A stretch of 41,636 nt of DNA from Prosthecobacter debontii (GTDB lineage: Bacteria; Verrucomicrobiota; Verrucomicrobiia; Chthoniobacterales; Chthoniobacteraceae): NCBI GenBank assembly GCA_945905735.1, contig CAMDQC010000030.1, forward strand, positions 1 to 41,636. The letters run 5' to 3'. Below the pieces are notes generated by a model, which did no database searches, was not told the DNA's origin, and was given only the letters and a program-made list of their open reading frames with translations. The translations under genes and the position numbers were made by a program. Positions 1-7,486 of this stretch are shown here, piece by piece. Each line of letters starts with the position of its first letter. Position 1 is the stretch's first letter.

Positions 1-1
1 G

Positions 2-361
2 GCGGAGTTTGGATTTGTACATCAGGTGGTCGTCGAGCGGCGCATCCACGGGGCGAATATGTCGGCGGATAAAGACCGGGCGCGGAGGCAGGCGGTGGAG
101 GTGCAACTTTGCTTCCTGGATTGGTGCGCGACTCGCGGCATGGACACGGCTTTTCTTGAAACTTCGGATGCCGATATTTTTGAGCGGAATGTGAAGCGTG
201 CGATCAATGAACGAGCGTTTGAGGCGGCTGCGTGGATTGCGGAAACTGCGCACGCGCGTGGAATCCATAGCGACGCCCTCCAGCGAGCGACGCGGCTTTT
301 TGCGATGCCGGGCCTTGCGCGGGAGATGGAAGTGCGCGTGCGGGAGTTTATCGGTCTATGA
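2..361 (+). CDS. Glycosyltransferase family 2, C-terminal part (5' cut by window)
   Basis: The frame is open from the first bases of the window to the TGA at 359-361, so the start lies upstream. The visible 119 residues look like the tail of a GT2 enzyme: a stretch with VVERRIHGANMS, matching the R-x-H-x-x-N-x-S segment that follows the catalytic fold in many GT2 proteins, then a helical tail rich in Arg, Ala and Glu. Catalytic motifs are outside the window. Its stop overlaps the start of the next glycosyltransferase (ATGA at 358-361), so the two are probably translationally coupled in a glycan operon. The GT2 assignment is inference from one short motif and the neighbourhood. Confidence 0.6.
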   Translation, partial: AEFGFVHQVVVERRIHGANMSADKDRARRQAVEVQLCFLDWCATRGMDTAFLETSDADIFERNVKRAINERAFEAAAWIAETAHARGIHSDALQRATRLFAMPGLAREMEVRVREFIGL

Positions 362-1254
362 GTGCGCCGTTTTTGAGCGTCGTCACGCCGTCGTGGAATC
401 AGGGCGAGTGGCTCGGTGGCTGCATCCGCAGCGTGCTCGCGCAGGGCGCGGCGGACTTTGAGCACATCGTCTTTGATAACTGCTCCAGCGACTCCACGCC
501 CGCCGTGCTCGCGCAGCATCCGCACCTCATCACGCGCATCGAGAAGGACACTGGCCAATCCAACGCGCTGAACAAAGCCTTCGCCCTCGCACGCGGGGAA
601 ATCATCTGCTGGCTGAATGCCGATGATCAATATTTGCTAGGCGCATTCGACATCGTGCGGCGGGAGTTCGCAAAGCCGGGAGTCGATGTAATCTTCGGCG
701 ATTGCGAGGAAGACCTCTGCGCCGGCAACCCACCGCGCATCCGACGGGCGCGATTTGAGCGGCGTGAGGACATGCTCATGTGGTGGGAAAAGCGCACCGA
801 CCTTCTCCAGCCCGCCGTCTTTTTTCGTCGCAGGCTGCTCGCCGAGGTCGGTCCGCTCCGCGAAGACCTTCACGTCGTGATGGACAGTGAACTGTGGTGG
901 CGCATGAGCGAGCGGTACACGTTCCACCGAGTGGAAGCCGCGCTCGCAAAACAGCAGCGCCAGCCCGACTCGAAAACCATCAAACACATGCCGCGCATCT
1001 ACGAAGAAAAGGATCGCGTCTTCACACCGCTGCTCGACGCCGCCCAACCCAAACGCCGCGCCCGCAACGCCATCGCCCGCCGAATCGGCATGGGCCGCCG
1101 CTGGCTCGGGCTTGCGCAAAGTGCGGCGAAGACGAATCCGGAGGCTGCGCGGGACTTTTTGCAGCGTGCGTTAATCGAGAATCCATTGCTCGCGGTGGCC
1201 CCGCATTGGTGGGCCGCAAAAAACGCGATCAAAACCGCAGATACACGCAAATGA
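358..1254 (+). CDS. Glycosyltransferase family 2 (GT-A fold)
   Basis: A 298-residue protein that probably transfers a nucleotide-activated sugar onto a growing surface glycan. The N-terminus has the GT2 signature LSVVTPSWNQGEWLGGCI, then FDNCSSDST (nucleotide-binding Asp) and a DxD-like CWLNADDQ near residue 87. A later MDSELWWRM (about residue 175) corresponds to the acceptor-side ED-like motif. No membrane segment is visible, so it is likely cytosolic or peripheral. It starts at ATG 358 inside the stop of the previous gene. The 3' end lies in the left arm of an inverted repeat (1231-1307), so the last residues (KTADTRK) are encoded by repeat sequence and may have replaced the original terminus. 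Sugar specificity cannot be told. Confidence 0.85.
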   Translation: MSAPFLSVVTPSWNQGEWLGGCIRSVLAQGAADFEHIVFDNCSSDSTPAVLAQHPHLITRIEKDTGQSNALNKAFALARGEIICWLNADDQYLLGAFDIVRREFAKPGVDVIFGDCEEDLCAGNPPRIRRARFERREDMLMWWEKRTDLLQPAVFFRRRLLAEVGPLREDLHVVMDSELWWRMSERYTFHRVEAALAKQQRQPDSKTIKHMPRIYEEKDRVFTPLLDAAQPKRRARNAIARRIGMGRRWLGLAQSAAKTNPEAARDFLQRALIENPLLAVAPHWWAAKNAIKTADTRK

Positions 1255-1307
1255 ACGCAGATTGTGAGCGAATCATTCTGCGGAAATTTGCGGGAATCTG
1301 CGGTCTT
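1231..1307. repeat. Inverted repeat overlapping a gene 3' end
   Basis: Two arms of about 33 nt (1231-1263 and 1275-1307) are imperfect reverse complements, matching at roughly 26 of 33 positions by eye. Each arm contains ACCGCAGAT, CGCAAAT and CGCAGA blocks, separated by an 11-nt loop. The left arm enters the coding end of the upstream glycosyltransferase. A related half-element (CCGCAGATTGTGCTGATTGA, then CGCAGATTT) follows the 21-bp array near 8270-8300, which suggests a dispersed repeat family rather than a unique terminator. There is no T-run after the right arm. Confidence 0.7.
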
Positions 1308-1312
1308 ATCTC

Positions 1313-2098
1313 ATGACACCCCAAATCGTCGCCATCATGCTTGTGCGCAATGAGGACAAGTTCCTCCGCCGCGCGGCGCTAAACATCCTTGGCTTTTGCG
1401 ACCGCATTTTGATTGCGGATCATCAGTCGCAGGATGGGACGGCGGAGGTTTGTGCGGAGCTGGCGCGGACTTCGCCGAAGTTTGAGATTCACCGCATCCG
1501 CGACCCGCGTGAGTCGCACGAGATGCTGGCGCCTTTGGCGAATACGAAGACGTGGGTTTTTGGCGTGGATGGGGATGAGATTTACGATCCGGCGGGGCTG
1601 GCGAAGGTGCGGGCGAGGCTGCACGCGGGGGAGTGGGATAAGTGGTGGGTGGTGTTTGGCAATGTGCTGAATTGCGATGCGCTGGATGAAGGGGCGCGGA
1701 CGGCGAGCGGGTGGTTTGCGCCGCCGTGCCGGAGCATGACGAAGCTCTACAATTTCGCCGCAGTCGAGCGTCTCGACCCCGCGACAAAGCACCGACTCCA
1801 CGGAAAAAACAACGTCTTTAATCCCGGCTGGGACGGCGTGGAATCGCGCTGGGAACTGTATAAAGAAGTCGCGTGGGAAGACTCCGAATTTCGCGCCCTG
1901 CACACTTGCTGGATGCCCCGCAGCTCGCTCGACGAGAACACCTCACGCCGCAACGTCACCGAAAGCCTCGGCCTGCGAAACCGCGTTCGCGCCGCGTTCG
2001 CGCGTCTCACCGGCCGAAAAACCGAGTCCGACTACAAGGCGGAGAAATACCGGCGCGGCGAATACACGACGGTGGATGCCTCTCCGTTCTTGAAGTGA
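1313..2098 (+). CDS. Glycosyltransferase family 2 (WaaE/KdtX-like)
   Basis: A 261-residue GT2-like protein. Motifs in order: IVAIMLVRNEDKFLRRAALN at the N-terminus, IADHQSQDGT (nucleotide binding) and VDGDEIYDP near residue 85 as the DxD-type metal site. Short GT2 proteins beginning with a V-x-N-E-E-like motif include lipopolysaccharide-core transferases such as WaaE, so a surface-glycan role is likely. It follows the inverted repeat at 1231-1307 and has no obvious ribosome-binding site before ATG 1313. Codon endings change abruptly near 1740: G-ending codons dominate before it and C-ending codons after it (see findings). The acceptor is unknown. Confidence 0.8.
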   Translation: MTPQIVAIMLVRNEDKFLRRAALNILGFCDRILIADHQSQDGTAEVCAELARTSPKFEIHRIRDPRESHEMLAPLANTKTWVFGVDGDEIYDPAGLAKVRARLHAGEWDKWWVVFGNVLNCDALDEGARTASGWFAPPCRSMTKLYNFAAVERLDPATKHRLHGKNNVFNPGWDGVESRWELYKEVAWEDSEFRALHTCWMPRSSLDENTSRRNVTESLGLRNRVRAAFARLTGRKTESDYKAEKYRRGEYTTVDASPFLK

Positions 2099-2130
2099 AT
2101 ATCGGCAACGACACCAATTTTGGGAGTGTT

Positions 2131-2163
2131 TTGTCATTCGTCATTCTGTCATTCGTCATTTTT
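2131..2163. repeat. TCATTCG-type short tandem repeat
   Basis: The gap before the methyltransferase holds TTGTCATTCGTCATT followed by CTGTCATTCGTCATTTTTC, a tandem array of the heptamer TCATTCG with variants. The same heptamer forms a perfect hairpin at 34281-34322, so this is a dispersed family in the genome. It ends only two bases before ATG 2166 and takes the place of a normal ribosome-binding site. Confidence 0.6.
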
Positions 2164-2165
2164 CA

Positions 2166-2747
2166 ATGCCCATCGACCTAAACCAATTCGCCATGAATCC
2201 CGCCGAGGCGGCTCTTTTGAAAGAGCTCGTCGGCTCGGCAAAACCCAAGCGCATCGCCGAATTTGGCAGCGGCCTCACCACGCGCTTTTGGGCCGAGCTT
2301 GCGCCAGAAGCCCGCATCACGACCTGGGATAATTACCCCGAGTGGATCGCAGAGCTGAAGACGGCATTTGCCGATGCACCGTGGCTGCCGCGCGTGGATT
2401 GGCGGGAATACACCGTCACGCCCGAAGGCCCGCGCAGTGTGGAGAAAGACGCGGTGCCGTGGGATGGCGATCCGTTCGATTTCCTCTTCCTCGACGGCCC
2501 GCGCTCGGCGCACCCGCAAAACTTCGGTCGCACCGGCACCTTCCGTTTCGCCACGAAATACGCCGCGCCCGGCGCGCTCATCGTCTGGCACGACGCCCAC
2601 CGCCCGCACGAACGCGAGATCGCGAAGAGATACTTCGGCCATTGTGCGCGGAAGCGCCGCGGGAGTGTGGGTTGGTGCAAATGGGAAGAGCCGTGCTGCG
2701 TCGGCAGCTTGTCGGCTGCGCTGCGCCGGATGAATCCGTTTGCATGA
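2166..2747 (+). CDS. Class I SAM-dependent methyltransferase-like protein
   Basis: A 193-residue protein with a Rossmann-type methyltransferase core. The glycine-rich motif I is AEFGSGLTTRF near residues 31-41. An acidic motif II position (TTWDNYPEW) and a motif IV-like DFLFLDGPRSAHP near residue 107 follow. IVWHDAHRPHE further on resembles the WxDD/H segment of Methyltransf_24 proteins common in glycan clusters. It probably methylates a sugar or glycan precursor. The Cys-rich tail (WCKWEEPCC) is unusual, with no matching second zinc knuckle. The start is ATG 2166; a second in-frame ATG lies at 2193. The protein is short for the family, so it may be a minimal or atypical member. Confidence 0.65.
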   Translation: MPIDLNQFAMNPAEAALLKELVGSAKPKRIAEFGSGLTTRFWAELAPEARITTWDNYPEWIAELKTAFADAPWLPRVDWREYTVTPEGPRSVEKDAVPWDGDPFDFLFLDGPRSAHPQNFGRTGTFRFATKYAAPGALIVWHDAHRPHEREIAKRYFGHCARKRRGSVGWCKWEEPCCVGSLSAALRRMNPFA

Positions 2748-2760
2748 TGAGTTTAATCTG

Positions 2761-3201
2761 ATGAGTAACGCCAAGAGAAATGCCTGCGGGATCATTAGTA
2801 TGCTGCTCTTGCCCCTCGTCGGGGCGACTCTCGCGGCACTGCCCGGCGAATTGCACAGAGTTTGGTTTGCATCTGATTATCAGCAGCACGAGGGCGAGAT
2901 TGTGAAAGTTGAAAAGGTTGCTTCTAGTAACGGCAGAAGCCGCCGGACCGTTGCCACAGTGAGAACTGATATGGGTGAGAGCCAGATTCGCAGTCTTCTT
3001 TTAACGCCTATTCCGTCTGTGATTTTCGGCGGCCCGCCGGAAAACGTTGGAAGTCGCCTTCGTATCCACGCCAACGCCTATGCTGACCGCGCTGTGGGCT
3101 TTTCTGCCCTCGGCGCAATCACCTCAATCATTCTGCGAATACTTGGAGTGATCGTGATTTGCGTCGCAATCAGAACAATGTTCATAAGCGCTAGTAAATA
3201 G
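2761..3201 (+). CDS. Small two-helix membrane protein (DUF3592-like?)
   Basis: I chose ATG 2761 (MSNAKRN), giving 146 residues. ATG 2740 in the same frame overlaps the previous gene and is the alternative. Residues 10-30 (IISMLLLPLVGATLAALPG) and about 110-135 (ALGAITSIILRILGVIVICVAI) look like transmembrane helices that flank an extracytoplasmic-type beta-rich middle. That layout resembles DUF3592 proteins, but the resemblance is weak. Base composition is clearly lower in GC than neighbouring genes, suggesting transfer. Function unknown. Confidence 0.55.
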   Translation: MSNAKRNACGIISMLLLPLVGATLAALPGELHRVWFASDYQQHEGEIVKVEKVASSNGRSRRTVATVRTDMGESQIRSLLLTPIPSVIFGGPPENVGSRLRIHANAYADRAVGFSALGAITSIILRILGVIVICVAIRTMFISASK

Positions 3202-3217
3202 GCCAAAACAATCGCTT

Positions 3218-3544
3218 ATGATTTTCGCTCATCCGCACCAACGCAATGACTGGATCGCTTTGGAGACGGCGCGGTGTGTTGCGCGGCGGTTGCGTGAGAA
3301 TCCGGCACTAATTGCGGAAGGCCTGCTCCGAATTCAGAGTTCGAGAGAGAGAGGTCGTGATTTTTCGGCCTATCGCGAATGGGCGGACATCATTCAGACA
3401 CGGAGCGCCAACGAGATTGCGGACATTCTCGAATCCGAGACGGAGGAAGGACAGCGGCTCCGTTCTTCGCGTCCGTTCGTGGGCGCGCTATTTGTGACCG
3501 AGCAGGAGAGAAAGGATATCATTGAAAGAGCTTTCGCTGGATGA
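3218..3544 (+). CDS. Small putative antitoxin partner of nucleotidyltransferase
   Basis: A 108-residue helical protein. A segment running RLRENPALI...AYREWADII...EIADILESETEEGQRLRSSRPF matches what I recall of small proteins encoded before minimal nucleotidyltransferases: a helical region, an acidic stretch, then LR-S-S-x-PF. It overlaps the next gene by 23 nt (3522-3544), as expected for a coupled two-gene module. The natural reading is the antitoxin or partner of a type II or IV toxin-antitoxin-like pair; this is inference. No DNA-binding motif is certain. The start is ATG 3218. Confidence 0.6.
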   Translation: MIFAHPHQRNDWIALETARCVARRLRENPALIAEGLLRIQSSRERGRDFSAYREWADIIQTRSANEIADILESETEEGQRLRSSRPFVGALFVTEQERKDIIERAFAG

Positions 3545-4067
3545 CTTGAAGCTCGCGCTGTCCGAATGCGCAACGTTGAGCGGAGAGGCGGACTTTGTGG
3601 TGGTCGGGAGTCTTGCGATTTTGGGTGCGCATCCGTTCGCACCAGCGGTGCTGAGGGTTTCGCAGGATATTGATTTATTCCTCCTCAAAGGGGCTACGCT
3701 GGAAATCAACCGCTCGATTTACGAACGCTTCGGTCCGGACTCGAAATTTTCCGAGGAACATGACTTCTACATCGAGCCCGTCGGCGATTGGACTGTGGCG
3801 ACATCGCTTCCCGGTTGGCGCGAGCGGCTTGTGAGAGTGGATGCGCCCGGCGGTGCGATCGGCTGGTGCCTTTCTCCGCTCGACATCGCATACAACAAAG
3901 CCGAGGCGGGTCGCGAAAAGGACATCGCATACCTCGCGGAGCTTTTCCGATGCGGGATCGTTCGTCCGTCCGAAATCAAAGCGGCGATGGATGCGGCGGG
4001 CACTACTCCGGATACGGCGGCGCTGATCAACGCACGAGTGCAGGCAGCTATTGCGCGGGCCAAGTAA
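3522..4067 (+). CDS. DUF6036/AbiEii-like nucleotidyltransferase
   Basis: A 181-residue protein with the pol-beta nucleotidyltransferase signature. FVVVGSLAILGAH near residue 27 gives the GS motif, and SQDIDLFLL near residue 47 gives the DxD-type metal ligands. A third catalytic acid may lie in HDFYIEPV. CLSPLDIAYNKAEAGREKD resembles the KL/D-x-x-A...R-x-KD segment of AbiEii and DUF6036 proteins. Such enzymes are toxin or phage-defence components that transfer nucleotides to tRNA or proteins. The start must be TTG 3522, because no ATG or GTG lies in the correct frame before the GS motif. It overlaps the small upstream gene by 23 nt, marking a two-gene accessory module in the glycan locus. Confidence 0.7.
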   Translation: MKELSLDDLKLALSECATLSGEADFVVVGSLAILGAHPFAPAVLRVSQDIDLFLLKGATLEINRSIYERFGPDSKFSEEHDFYIEPVGDWTVATSLPGWRERLVRVDAPGGAIGWCLSPLDIAYNKAEAGREKDIAYLAELFRCGIVRPSEIKAAMDAAGTTPDTAALINARVQAAIARAK

Positions 4068-4072
4068 TCGTC

Positions 4073-5179
4073 ATGACTCTCGACCTTTCAACATTCCGCG
4101 CGCTGGAAGACAGCGTTCCTACATTTCTCAAATCGCTGAAGCTCGGCGAGCAGGCGGGGCGCTATTCGCTTTGCAAGCGCGGCGCTACGCAGCTCGGGCG
4201 CGAGATGGGCTTGGGGTGGAGCTGCTTTGTGATGAAGACGCTCCGCATGCTCGGGCGGTGGGATTTACTGGAGCGCGAGGAGCGCGAGTATTGGGTCGAG
4301 TTCATCCAGGACTACCAGCGCACGGATGGCGACAGCTACTTTGAGGACCCGCCGGAGATCGCGTATCTGCGCAAACCTCCTGCTCTGACTGCGCGGCTTC
4401 TTGGCCTCATCGGCAAGGCGCCGTGGCGGCCCGATCCGCAGAGCATCCTGCTCGCCGAGACAAAGCAGGCCATCGCCACGCTTGCGGAAGTCGGTGCTGA
4501 AGCGCGCAGGCCGTTTCGCGGATTCCCGCAAAAGCCCGAGCGCGTGCAACAGTGGCTGGAATCGCAGGACTGGACGCGCCCTTGGGGAGCGGGCGGGCAG
4601 AGCGCGGGCATGGTCGTTTTTATAAAGACGCAGGCTCCCGCGTTTATGCCGCAGCGCGATGTGGACGAGCTGCTCGACGTCTGCCGCGATTTCTACGCCG
4701 GCCTCGCCGACCCGGCCACGGGCGCGTATTTCCGCGGGTCCGTGCCCGAGCATGGCGAGCTGGTAAATGGCGCGATGAAAGTGCTCATGGCGCTCGACTG
4801 GCTCGACATGCCCATCCACTACCCCGACCGCCTCGCCGCCACCGTCCTTGCCGCGCCGCCCGCGCAGACCGGGTGCCACCTCGTCGATGCCATCTACGTC
4901 CTCCACCGCGCCCAGTGCGGACACGGCGGCGAGTTCAAAGCCGACGCCGCCACCGTGGCGTTTTGCAAAACCGTCGCCGCCCAATTCGCCGCCCACGCCA
5001 ACGAAGACGGCGGCTTCTCCTTCTACGCCCGCCGCGCACAGACAAACTACTACGGCGTCCCCGTCTCGCGGGGTCTGGAAGAAAGCGACGTGCAAGGCAC
5101 CTGCCTGCTCGTCTGGGCCCTCGCGATGATGGCCCAGATGTGCGGCATCGAGGCCGGGTGGAAGACGATGCGGCCTTGA
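4073..5179 (+). CDS. Alpha/alpha-toroid-like protein of unknown function
   Basis: A 368-residue protein starting at ATG 4073, 5 nt after the nucleotidyltransferase; the upstream extension of the frame is antisense-like and was left out. It contains repeated segments of the kind seen in (alpha/alpha)6 barrels such as prenyltransferase/squalene-cyclase repeats: DGDSYFEDP, WGAGGQSAGMVVF, DPATGAYFRG with NGAMKVLMALDWLD, and EDGGFSFY followed by SDVQGTCLLVWALAMM. No signal peptide is seen. Proteins of this shape sit in polysaccharide loci, but I do not know a characterised homologue and assign no reaction. The 5' two thirds use G-ending codons and the 3' third C-ending codons, with the switch near 4790. 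Confidence 0.6.
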   Translation: MTLDLSTFRALEDSVPTFLKSLKLGEQAGRYSLCKRGATQLGREMGLGWSCFVMKTLRMLGRWDLLEREEREYWVEFIQDYQRTDGDSYFEDPPEIAYLRKPPALTARLLGLIGKAPWRPDPQSILLAETKQAIATLAEVGAEARRPFRGFPQKPERVQQWLESQDWTRPWGAGGQSAGMVVFIKTQAPAFMPQRDVDELLDVCRDFYAGLADPATGAYFRGSVPEHGELVNGAMKVLMALDWLDMPIHYPDRLAATVLAAPPAQTGCHLVDAIYVLHRAQCGHGGEFKADAATVAFCKTVAAQFAAHANEDGGFSFYARRAQTNYYGVPVSRGLEESDVQGTCLLVWALAMMAQMCGIEAGWKTMRP

Positions 5180-5217
5180 GCCTTGCCGAAATTCGCCCCC
5201 TCAAATACACTCCTACT

Positions 5218-5805
5218 ATGACTGCGATACTCACACGAAATCGTGCAGACACGGGGCCACAGCGAATGCGCTACACCGTGCGAGAATTTTACCGCATGGC
5301 GGAAGCAGGCGTCTTCTCGCCCAACCGCCGCTACGAACTGCTCAATGGCGATATCATCCTTATGCAACCGATCGGAGAATCCCACGCTGACAGCCACGAC
5401 TGGCTCAACGAAGCCCTCATCACCCGACTCGCAGGCCACTACCGACTCCGCGCACAAAACCCCGTCCGCCTCGACAATCACTCCGAGCCACAGCCCGACT
5501 TCGCCATCCTCAAACTCCGCAAAGACGGCTACCGCACCGCACACCCCGGCCCCGGCGACACCCTCCTCATCATCGAACTCGCCTCCACCAGCCTCGCCTA
5601 CGACATCGGCAAAAAACAACGCGCCTACGCAAAAGCAGGCATCCCCGAGTATTGGGTCGTGGACCTCACCGGCAAACAGCTCCACGTCTTCCGCAAACCC
5701 GCCGCCATCGGCTACGCCAACGTGCAAGTGCTCGACGACACCGACGAAATCGAATCCACCATCGTAAAAGGACTGCGCTTCACCGTGCGCGAAATGGTCG
5801 GGTAA
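5218..5805 (+). CDS. Uma2-family (DUF820) restriction-endonuclease-like protein
   Basis: A 195-residue protein starting at ATG 5218. It has the Uma2 plan: an N-terminal YTVREFYRMAEAGVF...RYELLNGDIILM, then the PD-(D/E)xK-like core QPDFAILK near residue 98, and LLIIELASTSLAYDIGKKQ, which carries the conserved E-x-x-x-x-x-x-x-D and K-K. The end of the core reads YAKAGIPEYWVVDL. Uma2 proteins are abundant in cyanobacteria, Planctomycetes and Verrucomicrobia and mostly uncharacterised; nuclease activity is predicted from the fold only. Here it is a stand-alone gene with C-ending codon use, between the toroid-like gene and an unknown gene. Confidence 0.85.
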   Translation: MTAILTRNRADTGPQRMRYTVREFYRMAEAGVFSPNRRYELLNGDIILMQPIGESHADSHDWLNEALITRLAGHYRLRAQNPVRLDNHSEPQPDFAILKLRKDGYRTAHPGPGDTLLIIELASTSLAYDIGKKQRAYAKAGIPEYWVVDLTGKQLHVFRKPAAIGYANVQVLDDTDEIESTIVKGLRFTVREMVG

Positions 5806-5877
5806 TAATCACAAACTTTCCCCTCGCCAATCCCCGATAAAGTGCCAGCTTCCCCGTCGCAAAACGCAACAACTCCT

Positions 5878-6585
5878 ATGAAAGACGAATTCTCCAACCG
5901 GCTCACCATGTTCAAAACCGCCCGCGACCTCCTCAATCTCCCCGAGAGGAAAGCAGTGTGGCTCAACGTCAACCCCACCATCTTCACCACCAAAGTCGCC
6001 GCGCTCGACCCCGCCCTCGCCGCGCTCGAAGCCTTCTGCCAAGCGCACGGCGTGGACATCACCGGCGCTGCGGTGGACAAAGACAAAGAGGAAACCGATG
6101 TCGAAAACGTCGCCCACCAACTCGGTCGCCTCCTCGTCCAATGGTTCCGCGACCAAGGCGACGAGACGAACGCCGCAAAATGCGACCTCAGCCTCTCCAA
6201 ATGGCGCGGCCTCCGCGACCAGACCCTCATCCTCAAAGCCCGCGAAATCCGCGACCTCGCCCTCCCCATCGCCGCCACGCCGCAAGGCTTCGCCTACGGC
6301 ATCACCAGCTCCCTCGTCCAAAAACTCACCGACGAAGTGAACGAATACGAAGCAGTCGCCAACGCCCCCGCCGTCAGCATCGCCCAGCGCAAAGCCCGCA
6401 CCCTCGGCCTCCGCGCCGAGTTCAAAAAAGTAGAAGCCAAGTATGAAGGGCTCGACGACCTCATCCTCGCTTTCAACGAAACGGAAGCCGGACGCTCCCT
6501 CATCGCCGCGTATAAAGAATCGCGCATCATCCGCGATGCAGGGCATGGGGCGAAGCCAAAGCCGCCGACCCCGCCGACAGCGTAA
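5878..6585 (+). CDS. Hypothetical all-helical protein
   Basis: A 235-residue protein I do not recognise. ATG 5878 (MKDEFSNRLTMFKTARDLL) is preferred over the in-frame GTG 5842, because the 12 extra residues are low-complexity and this is a better N-terminus. It is almost entirely helical by composition, with no signal peptide and no membrane helix. KDKEETDVENVAHQLGRLL and KWRGLRDQTLILKAREI look like amphipathic helices, and the C-terminus ends in a Lys/Pro-rich tail. The even spacing of helices suggests a four-helix-bundle protein. It lies 72 nt after the Uma2 gene and 15 nt before the lipoprotein gene. Function unknown. Confidence 0.6.
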   Translation: MKDEFSNRLTMFKTARDLLNLPERKAVWLNVNPTIFTTKVAALDPALAALEAFCQAHGVDITGAAVDKDKEETDVENVAHQLGRLLVQWFRDQGDETNAAKCDLSLSKWRGLRDQTLILKAREIRDLALPIAATPQGFAYGITSSLVQKLTDEVNEYEAVANAPAVSIAQRKARTLGLRAEFKKVEAKYEGLDDLILAFNETEAGRSLIAAYKESRIIRDAGHGAKPKPPTPPTA

Positions 6586-6600
6586 CATCTACCTTTTCTT

Positions 6601-7170
6601 ATGACACCAATCAGAATGCTTACATGTGGACTGCTCGCCCTTCTGGTGAGTGCTTGCGCTACGACTCCAGAAGCAAAACTCAAACAGGCATACAAACGTG
6701 CTCAAAAATCTAGCTTTTACGACTTGCCAGCACTTTACCTTCAACTTGAAAAGGAAGAGAAGATTACGCCGGAGACTCGAAAGGATTGGACTGACGCATG
6801 GGATGTTCAAAACAAAGAACGTCAGGCAAATGAACTCGCTTTCCAAAAAGAACAAAAGCGATTGGAGGAACAGCAGAGGCGCTGGTTGGCATCACTCACC
6901 CCTGCGCAGCGGATGGATTTGGAAATGAGAGAACGAGAGTTACAGCAACAGCAGCAAGCAATCGTCTGGCAAGCTGAACAGCAGCGCCAAGAACGGGTTC
7001 GTGCTGCGTGGCAAAGTGTCTCAGACAATATACAGAGGCAGCAGGACTTGAATGCTTATAATGAGCGCACGCGTGCCCTCAGTCAGCCTCGCACCCTCAA
7101 TATCAACGGGAACATCAATCACAACATCAAAGGGACGATTTATCATCGGTATCCGAGCTACGGATACTGA
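6601..7170 (+). CDS. Lipoprotein with Gln-rich coiled coil, low GC
   Basis: A 189-residue protein starting at ATG 6601. The N-terminus is a lipoprotein signal with h-region LTCGLLALLVS and lipobox VSAC (Cys about residue 19), so it is predicted to be membrane-anchored. The mature part is a charged, Gln-rich coiled coil (EEQQRRWLASL, then RERELQQQQQAI and AEQQRQERV). A short Asn-rich tail (LNINGNINHNIKGTI) and YHRYPSYGY follow. The gene is clearly lower in GC than its neighbours and uses A/T-ending codons, suggesting recent acquisition. It sits directly left of the palindromic element and the transposase gene. A periplasmic structural role is a guess. Confidence 0.65.
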   Translation: MTPIRMLTCGLLALLVSACATTPEAKLKQAYKRAQKSSFYDLPALYLQLEKEEKITPETRKDWTDAWDVQNKERQANELAFQKEQKRLEEQQRRWLASLTPAQRMDLEMRERELQQQQQAIVWQAEQQRQERVRAAWQSVSDNIQRQQDLNAYNERTRALSQPRTLNINGNINHNIKGTIYHRYPSYGY

Positions 7171-7186
7171 TTTGCCTGTTTTTATA

Positions 7187-7440
7187 TCCCGAAGGGATAG
7201 CTGGAAATTAGCCGGTGGTGGAGCGACGTAGGAGCGGGAACCACCGGATCAGCGCCCCGCAAACACATGAGCCCCGGAGGGGCGGCGGAACATGCGCCAT
7301 CCGATACGCTGTTGATTTTGTAAATAACGCGCGATGTCCCGCGCCCCTGCCGGGGCGCATGGCGCGAAATACGGGCGATCCGGTGGTTCTCGTTCGTTCC
7401 TCACTTCACCACCGGCTAATTTCCGGCTGTCCCTTCGGGA
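7187..7440. repeat. 254-bp compound palindrome next to an IS200-like transposase
   Basis: The outer arms 7187-7251 and 7376-7440 are reverse complements with about ten mismatches or small shifts by eye. Each arm begins or ends with a TCCCGAAGGGA-type mini-hairpin. Each also holds a second hairpin, CCGGTGGT...ACCACCGG (7212-7247 and 7380-7415). The inner pair GCCCCGGAGGGGC (7271-7283) and CGCCCCTGCCGGGGCG (7342-7357) are hairpins mirrored around an AT-rich centre near 7313. This is the layout of REP/REPIN-type elements mobilised by RAYT or IS200 transposases, and the transposase starts 46 nt to the right. Confidence 0.8.
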
Positions 7441-7486
7441 CAAATCTGTTTGCGCTCGCTCCGCACAGGGAAAAACTTAGCTTCCA

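Noticed and set aside
3788..4072. N-terminal extension of the toroid-like protein
   Set aside because: It overlaps the nucleotidyltransferase gene in another frame and its residues look like an out-of-frame translation; ATG 4073 is preferred.
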